A stretch of DNA of 64,000 bases from Streptomyces genisteinicus (GTDB taxonomy: Bacteria; Actinomycetota; Actinomycetes; Streptomycetales; Streptomycetaceae). A program made the translations under genes and the position numbers. Below, in pieces: positions 25,715 to 34,375 of the stretch. Numbering within the stretch: position 1 is the first letter of the stretch; each line of letters starts with the position of its first letter. The notes beneath the pieces were generated by a model. The model did not search any database and was not told the origin of the DNA. It worked only from the letters and a program-made list of their open reading frames with translations. Location of the stretch: contig NZ_CP060825.1 of the NCBI RefSeq assembly GCF_014489615.1, positions 985,001 to 1,049,000 of the forward strand. Reading direction: 5' to 3'.

Positions 25715-26358
25715 GCGCCCCGGAGCGGCCCGGGGCGGCCCGGGTGCTGCGGATGGGTGAGCGCGGTCTCCTCGTCGAACTGCCGGGCGAGGCGGAGACC
25801 GTGGCCCTGCACGCGGAGCTCGTGCGCCGCCGCGCCGCGGGCCTGTTGCCGCCGGTCGGCGAGATCGTGCCCGCCGCGCGGACGGTCCTGCTCGACGGGG
25901 TCGACGATCCTGAGGGGCTGGCCGGGGAGCTGGTGCGCTGGGAGATACCCCCGCCCGACCCCCGGGCCACGGGCACGGTCGAGATACCGGTGCGCTACGA
26001 CGGACCGGACCTGGCGGAGGTCGCCGCGCTGTGGGGCCTCGCGCCGGGCGAGGCGGCCGCCCGGCACGCGTCCGTCACCTACCGGGTCGCCTTCTGCGGC
26101 TTCGCCCCCGGGTTCGGCTACCTCACCGGCCTGCCCGAAGGGTTGTCCGTGCCCCGCAGGTCCACACCGCGTACCGCGGTACCCGCCGGGTCGGTCGCCG
26201 TGGCGGGTGCGTACACGGGGGTCTATCCCCGCTCGTCGCCGGGGGGCTGGCAGTTGATCGGCACGACGGACGCCGTGCTGTGGGATCCGTCCCGGGATCC
26301 CGCGGCGCTGCTCGCACCCGGGACCCTGGTCCGTTTCACCGTGGTGGGGAGCCGATGA
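25711..26358 (+). CDS. pxpB: 5-oxoprolinase subunit B (KipI family)
   Basis: A 215-residue carboxyltransferase-domain (AHS1) protein. The C-terminal cyclophilin-like part carries YRVAFCGFAPGFGYLTGL, PRRSTPRTAVPAGSVAVAG and YTGVYPRSSPGGWQLIG, the strongest markers of KipI/PxpB. It pairs with PxpC. ATG 25711 overlaps the pxpA stop and its own stop overlaps pxpC by four bases, so the three subunits are translationally coupled. Confidence 0.94.
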   Translation: MSAPERPGAARVLRMGERGLLVELPGEAETVALHAELVRRRAAGLLPPVGEIVPAARTVLLDGVDDPEGLAGELVRWEIPPPDPRATGTVEIPVRYDGPDLAEVAALWGLAPGEAAARHASVTYRVAFCGFAPGFGYLTGLPEGLSVPRRSTPRTAVPAGSVAVAGAYTGVYPRSSPGGWQLIGTTDAVLWDPSRDPAALLAPGTLVRFTVVGSR

Positions 26359-27239
26359 GCGACCGGGCCGTCGCGGTGGTGCGGGCAGGCGCGCTGACGA
26401 CGGTTCAGGACGCCGGCCGGCCCGGGTACGCCCATCTGGGCGTGCCGCGATCCGGCGTGCTGGACGCCCCGGCCGCCCGGCTCGTCAACCGGCTCGTGGG
26501 CAACACCGGGGACGCCGCCGTGCTGGAGACGACGCTGACCGGATGCGCGGTCCGTCCGCGGAGGCCCGTCGTGGCGGCCGTGGGCGGCGCGCCCTGCCGG
26601 GTCACCGTCGACGGCCGTCCTGCCGCCTGGGGCGCGGCGATCCGGGTGCCGGCGGGAGCGGTGCTGGAGGTGCACCCTGCCGAGCACGGGGTGCGGTCCT
26701 ATGTCGCCTTCGCCGGAGGTGTCGCGGTCGATCCGGTGCTCGGCAGCCGTTCGACGGACCTGCTGTCGGGGCTGGGGCCCCAGCCGCTGGCCGACGGTGC
26801 CGTGCTTCCGCTCGGCGCGGGCTCCGCGCCTCCTGCGGGAGCCGGCGGGCCCGTGCCGTGGCCCGCGCCGCCCGGCGAGCTCGTCCTGCGGATCCTGCCC
26901 GGCCCGCGCGAGGACTGGTTCGCCCCCGGTGCACTGCGCACCCTGGCGGCCGCCCGCTACCTGGTGACCTCGTCGAGCAACCGCATCGGGCTGCGCACGG
27001 ACGGGCCGCCGCTGGAGCGGGCGGTCCACGGCGAACTGCCCAGTGAGGGCATGGTCCTGGGGGCGGTGCAGGTGCCGCCCGACGGCCGTCCCGTGGTGTT
27101 CCTGGCGGACCATCCGACGACCGGCGGATATCCGGTCGTCGGCGTCGTCGTCGAGCGGGACCTCCCAGGCGCCGCGCAGGCGGTGCCGGGCACACCGGTC
27201 CGGTTCCTGCCCGTGAGCCGCGTGCGGGTCCGGCGGTGA
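26355..27239 (+). CDS. pxpC: 5-oxoprolinase subunit C (KipA, biotin-dependent carboxylase-like)
   Basis: A 294-residue AHS2-domain protein. Conserved elements are TTVQDAGRPGYAHLGVPRSG near residue 14, NRLVGNTGDAAVLETTLTG, YVAFAGGVAVDPVLGSRSTD, TSSSNRIGLRTDGPPL near 210 and FLADHPTTGGYPVVG. It completes PxpABC. It converges on the fused oxoprolinase gene across a 148-bp gap. Confidence 0.94.
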   Translation: MSDRAVAVVRAGALTTVQDAGRPGYAHLGVPRSGVLDAPAARLVNRLVGNTGDAAVLETTLTGCAVRPRRPVVAAVGGAPCRVTVDGRPAAWGAAIRVPAGAVLEVHPAEHGVRSYVAFAGGVAVDPVLGSRSTDLLSGLGPQPLADGAVLPLGAGSAPPAGAGGPVPWPAPPGELVLRILPGPREDWFAPGALRTLAAARYLVTSSSNRIGLRTDGPPLERAVHGELPSEGMVLGAVQVPPDGRPVVFLADHPTTGGYPVVGVVVERDLPGAAQAVPGTPVRFLPVSRVRVRR

Positions 27240-27387
27240 GGACGCGGGTGACGTCGCCCGGTGGACCGATCGCCCCTCCGACTCGGCGGGCGACCGGCGC
27301 TCCGGCCGCCCGCGCACGGAACCACCGCCCCTCAGGGATGCCGTGTGCGCTCGCGCGGGTGATCGAGGGTCCCGGGCGGCCCCGGCG

Positions 27388-30300
27388 TCAGGGACCCGGC
27401 GGCCCGTACCCGCCGCCCCCGGGAGTGCTGACGACGAGGACGTCGCCCGCCGCCACGTCGACCGTGTCGACGCCCTCCAGCGGGCGGACGCTGCCGTCCG
27501 CGCGCTCGAGACGGTTCACGCCGAGGGCCCCCGGCTCGCCCCCGGCCATCCCGTACGGCGGCACCCGCCGGTGCCCCGTCAGCAGCGCGACGGTCATGGG
27601 CTCCAGGAAACGGATGCGCCGGACGACACCGTCACCCCCGCGGTGGCGCCCGGCTCCGCCGCTTCCCTCCCGCACGGCGAAGGACTCCACCCGCACCGGA
27701 TAGCGCCACTCCAGCACTTCAGGGTCCGTGAGCCGGGAGTTCGTCATGTGGGTCTGGACGGCGTCCGCTCCGTCGAAGCCGTCTCCGGCACCGGCCCCGG
27801 AGGCCACCGTCTCGTAGTACTGGAACCGCTCGTTGCCGAACGTCACGTTGTTCATCGTCCCCGAGCCCTCCGCCTGCACCCCGAGGGCGGCGTACAGCGC
27901 ACCCGTGACCGCCTGCGAGGTCTCGACGTTCCCCGCCACCGTCGCCGCCGGGTGCACGGGCGCCAGCATCGACCCCGCGGGGACCCGTACCTCGAGCGGT
28001 TCCAGGCAGCCGCTGTTCAGCGGGATGTCCTCGCCGACCAGGGTGCGGAAGACGTACAGCACGGCCGCCGTCACCACCGACGTGGGCGCGTTGGCGTTGC
28101 CGGGCTGCTGGGCGGACGTGCCGGCGAAGTCGATGACCGCGGTGCGCCGCCCGCGGTCGACGCGGACGGCGACGCGGATCACCGCTCCGGCATCCGTCTC
28201 GTAGCGGCAGTCGCCGCCGTCGAGCCGGGCGACGATCCGGCGCACGGACTCGGCCGCGTTGTCCCGGACGTGGCCCATGTACGCCTGCACCACGTCCGTG
28301 CCGAACTGGTCCGTCATCCGGCGGAGTTCGGCGATCCCCTTCTCGTTGGCGGCGATCTGGGCCCGCAGGTCGGCCAGGTTGGCGTCCGGGGCGCGGGAGG
28401 GGTACCGCGCCCCGGTGAGCAGGTCCCTCGTCTCCTCCTCGCGCAGCCGCCCGTCCCTCACGAGGAGCCAGTTGTCGAAGAGCACCCCCTCCTCCTCGAC
28501 CGTGCGGCTGAAGGCGGGCATCGAGCCGGGCGTGATGCCGCCGATCTCGGCGTGATGTCCGCGGGACGCGACGAGGAAGCGCAGCTGCTCCCCCTCGAAC
28601 ACCGGGGTGACCACGGTGACGTCGGGAAGGTGGGTGCCGCCGTGGTAAGGGTCGTTGACCGCGTACACGTCTCCCGGCCGCAGCCGTCCCGCGTTGCGGC
28701 GCAGCACCTCCTTGAGGGAATCGCCCATGGAGCCGAGGTGGACCGGGATGTGCGGAGCGTTGGCGACGAGGTTGCCGTCGGCGTCGAAGAGGGCGCAGGA
28801 GAAGTCGAGCCGCTCCTTGATGTTCACCGAGTGGGCGGTGTTCTCCAGCCGCACACCCATCTGCTCGGCGATCGCCGTGAAGAGGCTGTTGAAGACCTCC
28901 AGCAGCACCGGGTCGACGTCCGTCCCCACGGCGACCCTGCCGGGCCGCGGATCCACCCGGGTCAGCAGCAGGTGGCCGGCCTCCCCCGCGGTGACGCGCC
29001 ACCCCGGGTCGACGACGGTCGTGGCGTCCGGCTCGACGACGAGAGCCGGCCCGTTCACCGCCTCGCCCCTGCGCAGAGCGGACCGCCGGACCAGGGGGAC
29101 GGTGCGCGGGGCGCCGCCGACGACCATCCGCACCTCGGCCGCGTCGCCGGGGCGGCAGGCGCCGCCGGCGGGCTCCGGCTCCGCGGTGACCACCTCGCCG
29201 TGCTCCTCCGCACCGCCGGCCGCCTCCACCGTCACGGCCTCGACGACGACGGGTTTGTCCATGGTGAACGCGTACCGGGTGCGGTGGGCGGCCGTGAAGG
29301 CGTCCTTCATCGCGCTCGCGGAGTCCAGCGCGACGGTCAGCCCGGCGTCCGTTCCCGCGTAGCGGAGCCTGACCCGGGCACGGGTGGTGATCGCGCCGTC
29401 GGGGATGCCGTCGCCGCGCAGTTCGGCGCGGGTGCGGTCGGCGAGGCCGTCGCAGAGCGTGCGGACGCGCGCGGCCGTCGTGTCGTCCAGTGCGGCCTCG
29501 ACGGAGTGTTCGCGCATCGCGGTCGCGTCGGCGAGGCCGATCCCGTAGGCGGACAGCACACCGGCCAGCGGCGGCACGACGACGGTGTCGATGCCGAGGG
29601 CGTCCGCGACGGCGCAGGCGTGCTGTCCGCCGGCGCCGCCGAAGGAGGTGAGCGCGTAGCGGGTGACGTCGTGGCCCCGCTGGACCGAGATCTTCTTGAC
29701 CGCGTTCGCCATGCCGAGGACGGCGATCTCGAGGAATCCGGCCGCGACCTGCTCGGGTGTGCGTGCGCGGCCGGTGGCCCGGGTGACCTCGGCGGCGAGG
29801 CGTGCGAACCGCTCGCGGACGGTGCGGGCGTCGAGCGGCTTCTCGCCGCGGGGCCCGAAGACGGCCGGGAAGTGGTCCGGCTGGATGCGTCCCAGCATCA
29901 CGTTGGCGTCGGTGACGGTGAGTGGCCCGCCCCGCCGGTAGCAGGCCGGGCCGGGGACCGCGCCCGCGGAGTCGGGGCCCACCCGGAACCGGCGGCCGTC
30001 GAAGTGCAGCACCGAACCCCCGCCGGCGGCGACGGTGTGGATGCGCATCATGGGGGCTCGCATGCGGACGCCTGCGACCTGGGTGCCCTGCCCGCGCTCG
30101 AACTCGCCCGCGTAGTGCGAGACGTCGGTGGACGTGCCGCCCATGTCGAAGCCGATGACCCGGTCGTGGCCCGCCAGGGCCGACGCGCGGACCATGCCGA
30201 CGACGCCGCCGGCCGGGCCGGAGAGCACGGCGTCCTTGCCCCGGAAGTGGCCGGCCTCCCTCAGGCCGCCGTTGGACTGCATGAACATCAGCCGGATGCC

Positions 30301-30993
30301 GCCGAGTTCGGACGCGATGTCGTCGACGTAGCGCCTCAGGACGGGTGAGAGGTAGGCGTCGACGACGGTGGTGTCCCCGCGGGGCACCAGTCGGATGAGC
30401 GGGCTGACCTCGTGGGAGCAGCTGATCTGGGTGAAGCCGAGTTCTGCGGCGAGGGCGGCGAGCCGGCGTTCGTTGCCGGGGGCGCGGTAGCCGTGCATCA
30501 GGACGACGGCGGCCGAGGTGATGCCGTCGGCGCGCACGGCGGCGAGCCGCTCCCGGGCGGCCGCGAGGTCGAGCGGGGTGACGGTGTGCCCGTGGGCGTC
30601 GACGCGTTCGGGGATCTCGACGACTCGCTCGTAGACCGCCTCGGGCAGCAGGATGCGCCGGTCGAAGAGGTGCGGGCGGTTCTGGTAGGCGATCCGCAGG
30701 GCGTCCCGGAACCCTTCGGTGATCACGAGGACGGTCGGCTCGCCGCGCCGCTGCAGCAGCGCGTTGGTGGCCACGGTGGTGCCCATCCGCACGGCCGCGA
30801 CGCGGTCGGCGGGCACGGGTCGCCCGTCCGGGAGGTCCAGCAGCGCGCGGATTCCGGCGACCGCGGCGTCGCGGTACCGCTCGGGGTCGTCCGAGAGCAG
30901 CTTGCGGGTCACCAGCCGGCCGTCGGGCCGTCTGCCCACGATGTCGGTGAAGGTGCCGCCCCGGTCGATCCAGAACTCCCAGCGCCCGCTCAT
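27388..30993 (-). CDS. Fused hydantoinase/5-oxoprolinase (HyuA-HyuB, OPLAH-like)
   Basis: A 1201-residue ATP-dependent oxoprolinase or N-methylhydantoinase, the length of the single-chain eukaryotic-type enzyme. The HyuA half shows DRGGTFTDIVGRRPDGR (residues 8-24), MGTTVATNALLQRRG, the second nucleotide-site motif GFDMGGTSTDVSHYAGEFE and FGGAGGQHACAVADALG. The HyuB half, from about residue 680, shows LLEVFNSLFTAIAEQMGVRL, AHIPVHLGSMGDSLKEVL-like sequence and NDPYHGGTHLPDVTVV. ATG 30993 has GGGGG upstream and the family N-terminus MSGRWEFWIDRGGTF. The frame is open further upstream only because the SGNH pseudogene has no stop. Whether it acts on 5-oxoproline or a hydantoin cannot be decided from sequence. 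Confidence 0.93.
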   Translation of the reverse strand: MSGRWEFWIDRGGTFTDIVGRRPDGRLVTRKLLSDDPERYRDAAVAGIRALLDLPDGRPVPADRVAAVRMGTTVATNALLQRRGEPTVLVITEGFRDALRIAYQNRPHLFDRRILLPEAVYERVVEIPERVDAHGHTVTPLDLAAARERLAAVRADGITSAAVVLMHGYRAPGNERRLAALAAELGFTQISCSHEVSPLIRLVPRGDTTVVDAYLSPVLRRYVDDIASELGGIRLMFMQSNGGLREAGHFRGKDAVLSGPAGGVVGMVRASALAGHDRVIGFDMGGTSTDVSHYAGEFERGQGTQVAGVRMRAPMMRIHTVAAGGGSVLHFDGRRFRVGPDSAGAVPGPACYRRGGPLTVTDANVMLGRIQPDHFPAVFGPRGEKPLDARTVRERFARLAAEVTRATGRARTPEQVAAGFLEIAVLGMANAVKKISVQRGHDVTRYALTSFGGAGGQHACAVADALGIDTVVVPPLAGVLSAYGIGLADATAMREHSVEAALDDTTAARVRTLCDGLADRTRAELRGDGIPDGAITTRARVRLRYAGTDAGLTVALDSASAMKDAFTAAHRTRYAFTMDKPVVVEAVTVEAAGGAEEHGEVVTAEPEPAGGACRPGDAAEVRMVVGGAPRTVPLVRRSALRRGEAVNGPALVVEPDATTVVDPGWRVTAGEAGHLLLTRVDPRPGRVAVGTDVDPVLLEVFNSLFTAIAEQMGVRLENTAHSVNIKERLDFSCALFDADGNLVANAPHIPVHLGSMGDSLKEVLRRNAGRLRPGDVYAVNDPYHGGTHLPDVTVVTPVFEGEQLRFLVASRGHHAEIGGITPGSMPAFSRTVEEEGVLFDNWLLVRDGRLREEETRDLLTGARYPSRAPDANLADLRAQIAANEKGIAELRRMTDQFGTDVVQAYMGHVRDNAAESVRRIVARLDGGDCRYETDAGAVIRVAVRVDRGRRTAVIDFAGTSAQQPGNANAPTSVVTAAVLYVFRTLVGEDIPLNSGCLEPLEVRVPAGSMLAPVHPAATVAGNVETSQAVTGALYAALGVQAEGSGTMNNVTFGNERFQYYETVASGAGAGDGFDGADAVQTHMTNSRLTDPEVLEWRYPVRVESFAVREGSGGAGRHRGGDGVVRRIRFLEPMTVALLTGHRRVPPYGMAGGEPGALGVNRLERADGSVRPLEGVDTVDVAAGDVLVVSTPGGGGYGPPGP

Positions 30994-31985
30994 GCCCCCA
31001 TTCTCGCGCCGGGTTCCCGGGTCCGGCCTGCCCGGCCGGGCGGCGGGGGCACCCGTGGGCCTGGCCGGGCCCGCCGCGGTGGGGCGGAGGGCCGCGAGCG
31101 CGGCGGCCGGTGCGGCGTCCGCCTCGCGGCCGAGGATTCCGGCGGTGCCGCGCGCCCGGTGCACGGCCTCCTCGCCCGCCGGCCGCAGCAGTTGCGGCAC
31201 GAGGCCGGTGCACCGGCGTGCCACCCGGCCGGCGCCGGCGGTGGCGAGCCGGCGGAGGGTGTCGGTCCGGGTGGGGCGCGGGCGGTCGGGCTCGGCGGAG
31301 GGCGCCGCCCCGGGGGCGAGCCCCCGGGGCGCCGGCAGCGCGTGGAAGGCACGGGCGAGCGTCCGGTGCCCGCGCTCACCGGGGTGGAGCCGGTCGGCGC
31401 TCCACAGACTCCGGTCGGCGGCCCACGCGGGACCCGCGGCGTGCAGGTGGACGGCGCCGTGGCGGTCGGAGAGCACGTGGACGACCGCGTTCACCGCCCG
31501 CTGCCGCCTCGCGAGAGGGTGTGCGAGGGGCGCGGGCAGGGCGAGCACGGCACCGCGGTCGGGCAGACATGCGGTCAGCAGGACCGTGCCGCGTGCGGCG
31601 AACGCCCCGAGGACCTCGTCGAGGGCCCGGGACAGGCGCCCGATGTCGAAGGCGGGACGCAGTGTGTCGTTGACGCCGACGATCACCGAGGCGATGTCCG
31701 GTGCCCAGGCGAGTGCCCGCGGCGCCTGGCGGTCGGCGACGTCCCGGCGGAGGGAACCGCCGGCGGCGAGGTCGAGGAACTCGGCGGGCCGCTCCGGGGT
31801 GCCACTCCCCCGGCAAGGCGGGCCGCTCCGGGGTGCCCACTCCCTCGGCGAGCAGCGCGGCCCAGCCGCGCCACCCTCCGGGAACGGGGTCCCCGATCCC
31901 CCTCGGTGAGCGAGTCGCCGAGCGCCGCGAACCGCAGCGCCGCGCCCGGGACCGCTCTCTCCTCGGCCGTGCCGGGGCCCGTCAC
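30994..31985 (-). pseudogene. SGNH/GDSL hydrolase pseudogene with two frameshifts
   Basis: GTG 31985 overlaps the glycosyltransferase stop (GTGA). The frame reads LRFAALGDSLTEG, the SGNH catalytic-serine block, then breaks at a C-run (31898-31902 plus strand) with one extra base. The next frame reads GIGDPVPGGWRGWAALLAEG and PERPA, and breaks again at a 34-bp duplication (31783-31842). The third frame continues EFLDLAAGGSLRRD, IASVIVGVNDTLRP and the Asp/His block ADRLHPGERGHRTL. Removing one base and the 34-bp insert restores one full-length reading. No stop codon remains before the oxoprolinase, so the remnant is in frame with it. Two independent lesions argue for real decay over a single sequencing error. 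Confidence 0.9.
31783..31842. repeat. 34-bp duplication inside the SGNH hydrolase remnant
   Basis: GGCGGGCCGCTCCGGGGTGC followed by CACTC is at 31783-31807 and, with one extra C, at 31817-31842. The copies start 34 bases apart. Because 34 is not a multiple of three, the duplication shifts the reading frame. Confidence 0.93.
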
Positions 31986-33145
31986 GGCCGGTGCTCGCGC
32001 GGGCGTGCCGCGGCCTCGCCCGCGGGCAGCGCCTCGTGGGCGGCGAGGAACGCGGTGACCGCGGCGGGCCAGTCGAAGAGCTCGGCCCGCGCCCGGGCGG
32101 ACGCCCGGCGTTCGGCCGCGGGGCGGGCGAGGATCTCGCAGACGGCGTCCGCGAAGTCGGCGCCGGTGCCGGCGGCCACGGCGCCCGCGGCGCCGATGAC
32201 CTCCGGGAGCGCCGACGACGCGTCGGCCGCCACCGGCGTGCCGCAGGCCAGGGCCTCCAGGGCGGAGAGCCCGAAGGTCTCCGCGGGGCCGGGCGCCAGG
32301 CAGACGTCGGCGACGGCCTGGAGACCGGCCAGGGACACGCGGTCGGCGACGTGGCCGAGGAAGGAGACGGGCAGCCGCCGGGCGGCGGCCCCGCGTTCGA
32401 GCGAGGTCCGGAGCGGCCCGTCCCCCGCGACGACCAGCCGTGCGGGTACGCCGCGTTCCCGCAGCACGGCCAGGGCGTCGAGCGCGGTGCCCGGCCGCTT
32501 CTCCACGGAGAGCCGGGAGCACAGCAGCAGGAGCACCTCGCCGGGGGCGGCGTACCGGGCGCGCAGTGCGGTGCTGCGACGGGTCGGTGCGCAGGTGACG
32601 AGGTCGACGCCGAGCGGCGCGCGGACGACGTTGCGGGCGCCGATCCTGACGAACTCGCGTTCCGCCCACTCGGTGGTGCAGACGATCCGGGTGTAGGACC
32701 AGGCGCTGCGCCGGTTGAGCAGGTCCGCGGCCCGGGCGGCGGCCGGTCCGGGCACTCCCCAGGTGCGCAGGACGCCGTCGGCGGTCTCGTGCGAGACCAT
32801 CACGGCCGGGATCCGCCGGCGCCGGGCCCATTCGCCGGTCCAGCGCAGGGTGGTGCGGTCGGAGACCTCCAGGCGGTCGGGTGCGAGCTCCTCCAGCAGG
32901 GTCCGCAGACGGCGCCGGCCCGCCAGGACGCGGTAGCCGCCGGTTCCGGCGACGAGCGGTCCGGCCAGGGTGACGACGCGGCCCTGCGGGGTGTCCCGGT
33001 CGCCGTCCCGTTCGCCGGGGACGACGAGCACCGGTTCGTGGCCGGCTGCGAGGTAGCCCCGGCCGAGGCGGTCGAGCGCGGTGCGCAGCCCTCCGGAGGA
33101 GGGGGTGACGAAGTTGGCCAGCCGGACGATCCGCAGCCCGCTCAT
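31982..33145 (-). CDS. GT4 glycosyltransferase
   Basis: A 387-residue GT-B glycosyltransferase. The N-terminal acceptor domain starts IVRLANFVTPSSGGLRTALD with the glycine-rich loop; VMVSHETADG follows mid-domain. The donor domain has LLLLCSRLSVEKRPGTALDA (about residue 205), RLVVAGDGPLRTSLE, VSFLGHVADR and the EX7E-like motif PGPAETFGLSALEALACGTP (about 300), typical of nucleotide-sugar retaining enzymes. No membrane helix is seen. It overlaps the upstream glycosyltransferase stop by four bases, so the pair probably works in one glycolipid or cell-envelope pathway (inference). Confidence 0.9.
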   Translation of the reverse strand: MSGLRIVRLANFVTPSSGGLRTALDRLGRGYLAAGHEPVLVVPGERDGDRDTPQGRVVTLAGPLVAGTGGYRVLAGRRRLRTLLEELAPDRLEVSDRTTLRWTGEWARRRRIPAVMVSHETADGVLRTWGVPGPAAARAADLLNRRSAWSYTRIVCTTEWAEREFVRIGARNVVRAPLGVDLVTCAPTRRSTALRARYAAPGEVLLLLCSRLSVEKRPGTALDALAVLRERGVPARLVVAGDGPLRTSLERGAAARRLPVSFLGHVADRVSLAGLQAVADVCLAPGPAETFGLSALEALACGTPVAADASSALPEVIGAAGAVAAGTGADFADAVCEILARPAAERRASARARAELFDWPAAVTAFLAAHEALPAGEAAARPREHRP

Positions 33146-34266
33146 GCCGCCACCGCCGTGCGGGCTCCGAGGACGTCCGCGTAGTGACCGGTCAGCCGGG
33201 CGCAGACGGCCGCCCAGCTGCGGCCCTCGACGGCGGCCCGCCCGGCGCGGCCGAAGGCGGTCCGGCGGGCGGGGTCGGCGGCGAGGGCGGTGACGGCGTC
33301 GCGCACCGCCCCGGCGCTGCGGGGCGGTGTGAGCAGGCCGGTCCTGCCGTGGTCGACGAGGTCGAGCGGCCCGCCGGCGGCCGGTGCGATCACGGGTACA
33401 CCCGAGGCCATGGCCTCCTGCACGGTCTGGCAGAACGTCTCGTAGGGGCCGGTGTGGGCGAAGACGTCGAGCGAGGCGAAGATCCGGGCGAGGTCGTCGC
33501 CGGTGCGGCGGCCGAGGAAGACGGCGCCGGGCAGTGCGGCGCGCAGGGCGGGTTCGCTGGGTCCGTCGCCGACGACGACCACCCGTACGCCGGGGAGGGC
33601 GCAGGCGCCCGCGAGGAGGTCGACGTGCTTCTCGGGGGCGAGGCGGCCGACGTAGCCGACGACGAGTTCGCCGTGCGGGGCGATCTCCCGGCGCAGGCTC
33701 TCGTCGCGCAGCGCGGGCCGGAACCTCTCGGAGTCGACGCCGCGCGGCCACAGCCGGACGCGGGGGACGCCGTGGTCCTCGAGGTCGCGCAGGGCCGCGG
33801 TGGACGGGGCGAGGGTGAGGTCCGCGGCTGTGTGCACCGCCTTGATGCGCCGCCAGGCCGCCGCCTCGCCCGCGCCGACGTAGGTGCGCGCGTAGCCGGC
33901 CAGGTCGGTCTGGTAGACGGCGACGGCGGGCAGTCCCAGCCGGGACGCGGCGGCCATGCCGCGGACGCCGAGCACGAAGGGGCCGGCCAGGTGGACGATG
34001 TCCGGCCGGTGCGCGGCGATGGCCGCGGCGACCCTGCGGCTGGGGAGGGCGACCCTGACCTGCGGGTATCCGGGCAGGGGGAGGGAGGGGACGCGGACGA
34101 CGGGGCAGGGGGCCCGGGTGTCCGCCTCGTCCGCCCCGGCGGCGGCCGGGGCGATGACGAGCGGTTCGTGACCGTCGGCGGCGAGGTGCCGGGCGGTCTG
34201 CAGGGCGCAGTGCGCCACGCCGTTGACGTCGGGCGGGAAGGACTCGGTGACGATGACGACACGCAT
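33142..34266 (-). CDS. GT4 glycosyltransferase, MgtA/PimB-like
   Basis: A 374-residue GT-B enzyme. The start MRVVIVTESFPPDVNGVAHC is the signature of GDP-mannose-dependent alpha-mannosyltransferases of the MgtA/PimB group, though donor specificity is not proven. The donor half has VGYVGRLAPEKHVDLLAGAC near residue 200, VVVVGDGPSEPALRAALPGA, AVFLGRRTGDDLARIFASLD and YETFCQTVQEAMASGVPVIA (EX7E motif). It is first in a three-gene run with a second glycosyltransferase and the broken SGNH hydrolase. Mannolipid or lipoglycan work fits with ppm1 elsewhere in the window, but that is inference. Confidence 0.9.
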   Translation of the reverse strand: MRVVIVTESFPPDVNGVAHCALQTARHLAADGHEPLVIAPAAAGADEADTRAPCPVVRVPSLPLPGYPQVRVALPSRRVAAAIAAHRPDIVHLAGPFVLGVRGMAAASRLGLPAVAVYQTDLAGYARTYVGAGEAAAWRRIKAVHTAADLTLAPSTAALRDLEDHGVPRVRLWPRGVDSERFRPALRDESLRREIAPHGELVVGYVGRLAPEKHVDLLAGACALPGVRVVVVGDGPSEPALRAALPGAVFLGRRTGDDLARIFASLDVFAHTGPYETFCQTVQEAMASGVPVIAPAAGGPLDLVDHGRTGLLTPPRSAGAVRDAVTALAADPARRTAFGRAGRAAVEGRSWAAVCARLTGHYADVLGARTAVAA

Positions 34267-34375
34267 GTGTGTGTTGTCGCCGGGTCCGGAGTGGACGAGC
34301 CGACGTGGATCTTTCCGCCCGTGGAACGTCCCATGAGCGTTGTGCGGCCCGGCCGCCGGGGGCGGCCGGGAGTCG

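Noticed and set aside
27388..31686. A single 1432-aa SGNH hydrolase-oxoprolinase fusion protein
   Set aside because: The upstream part is the third frame of a broken hydrolase that lacks its catalytic serine; the oxoprolinase has its own ribosome site and family N-terminus.
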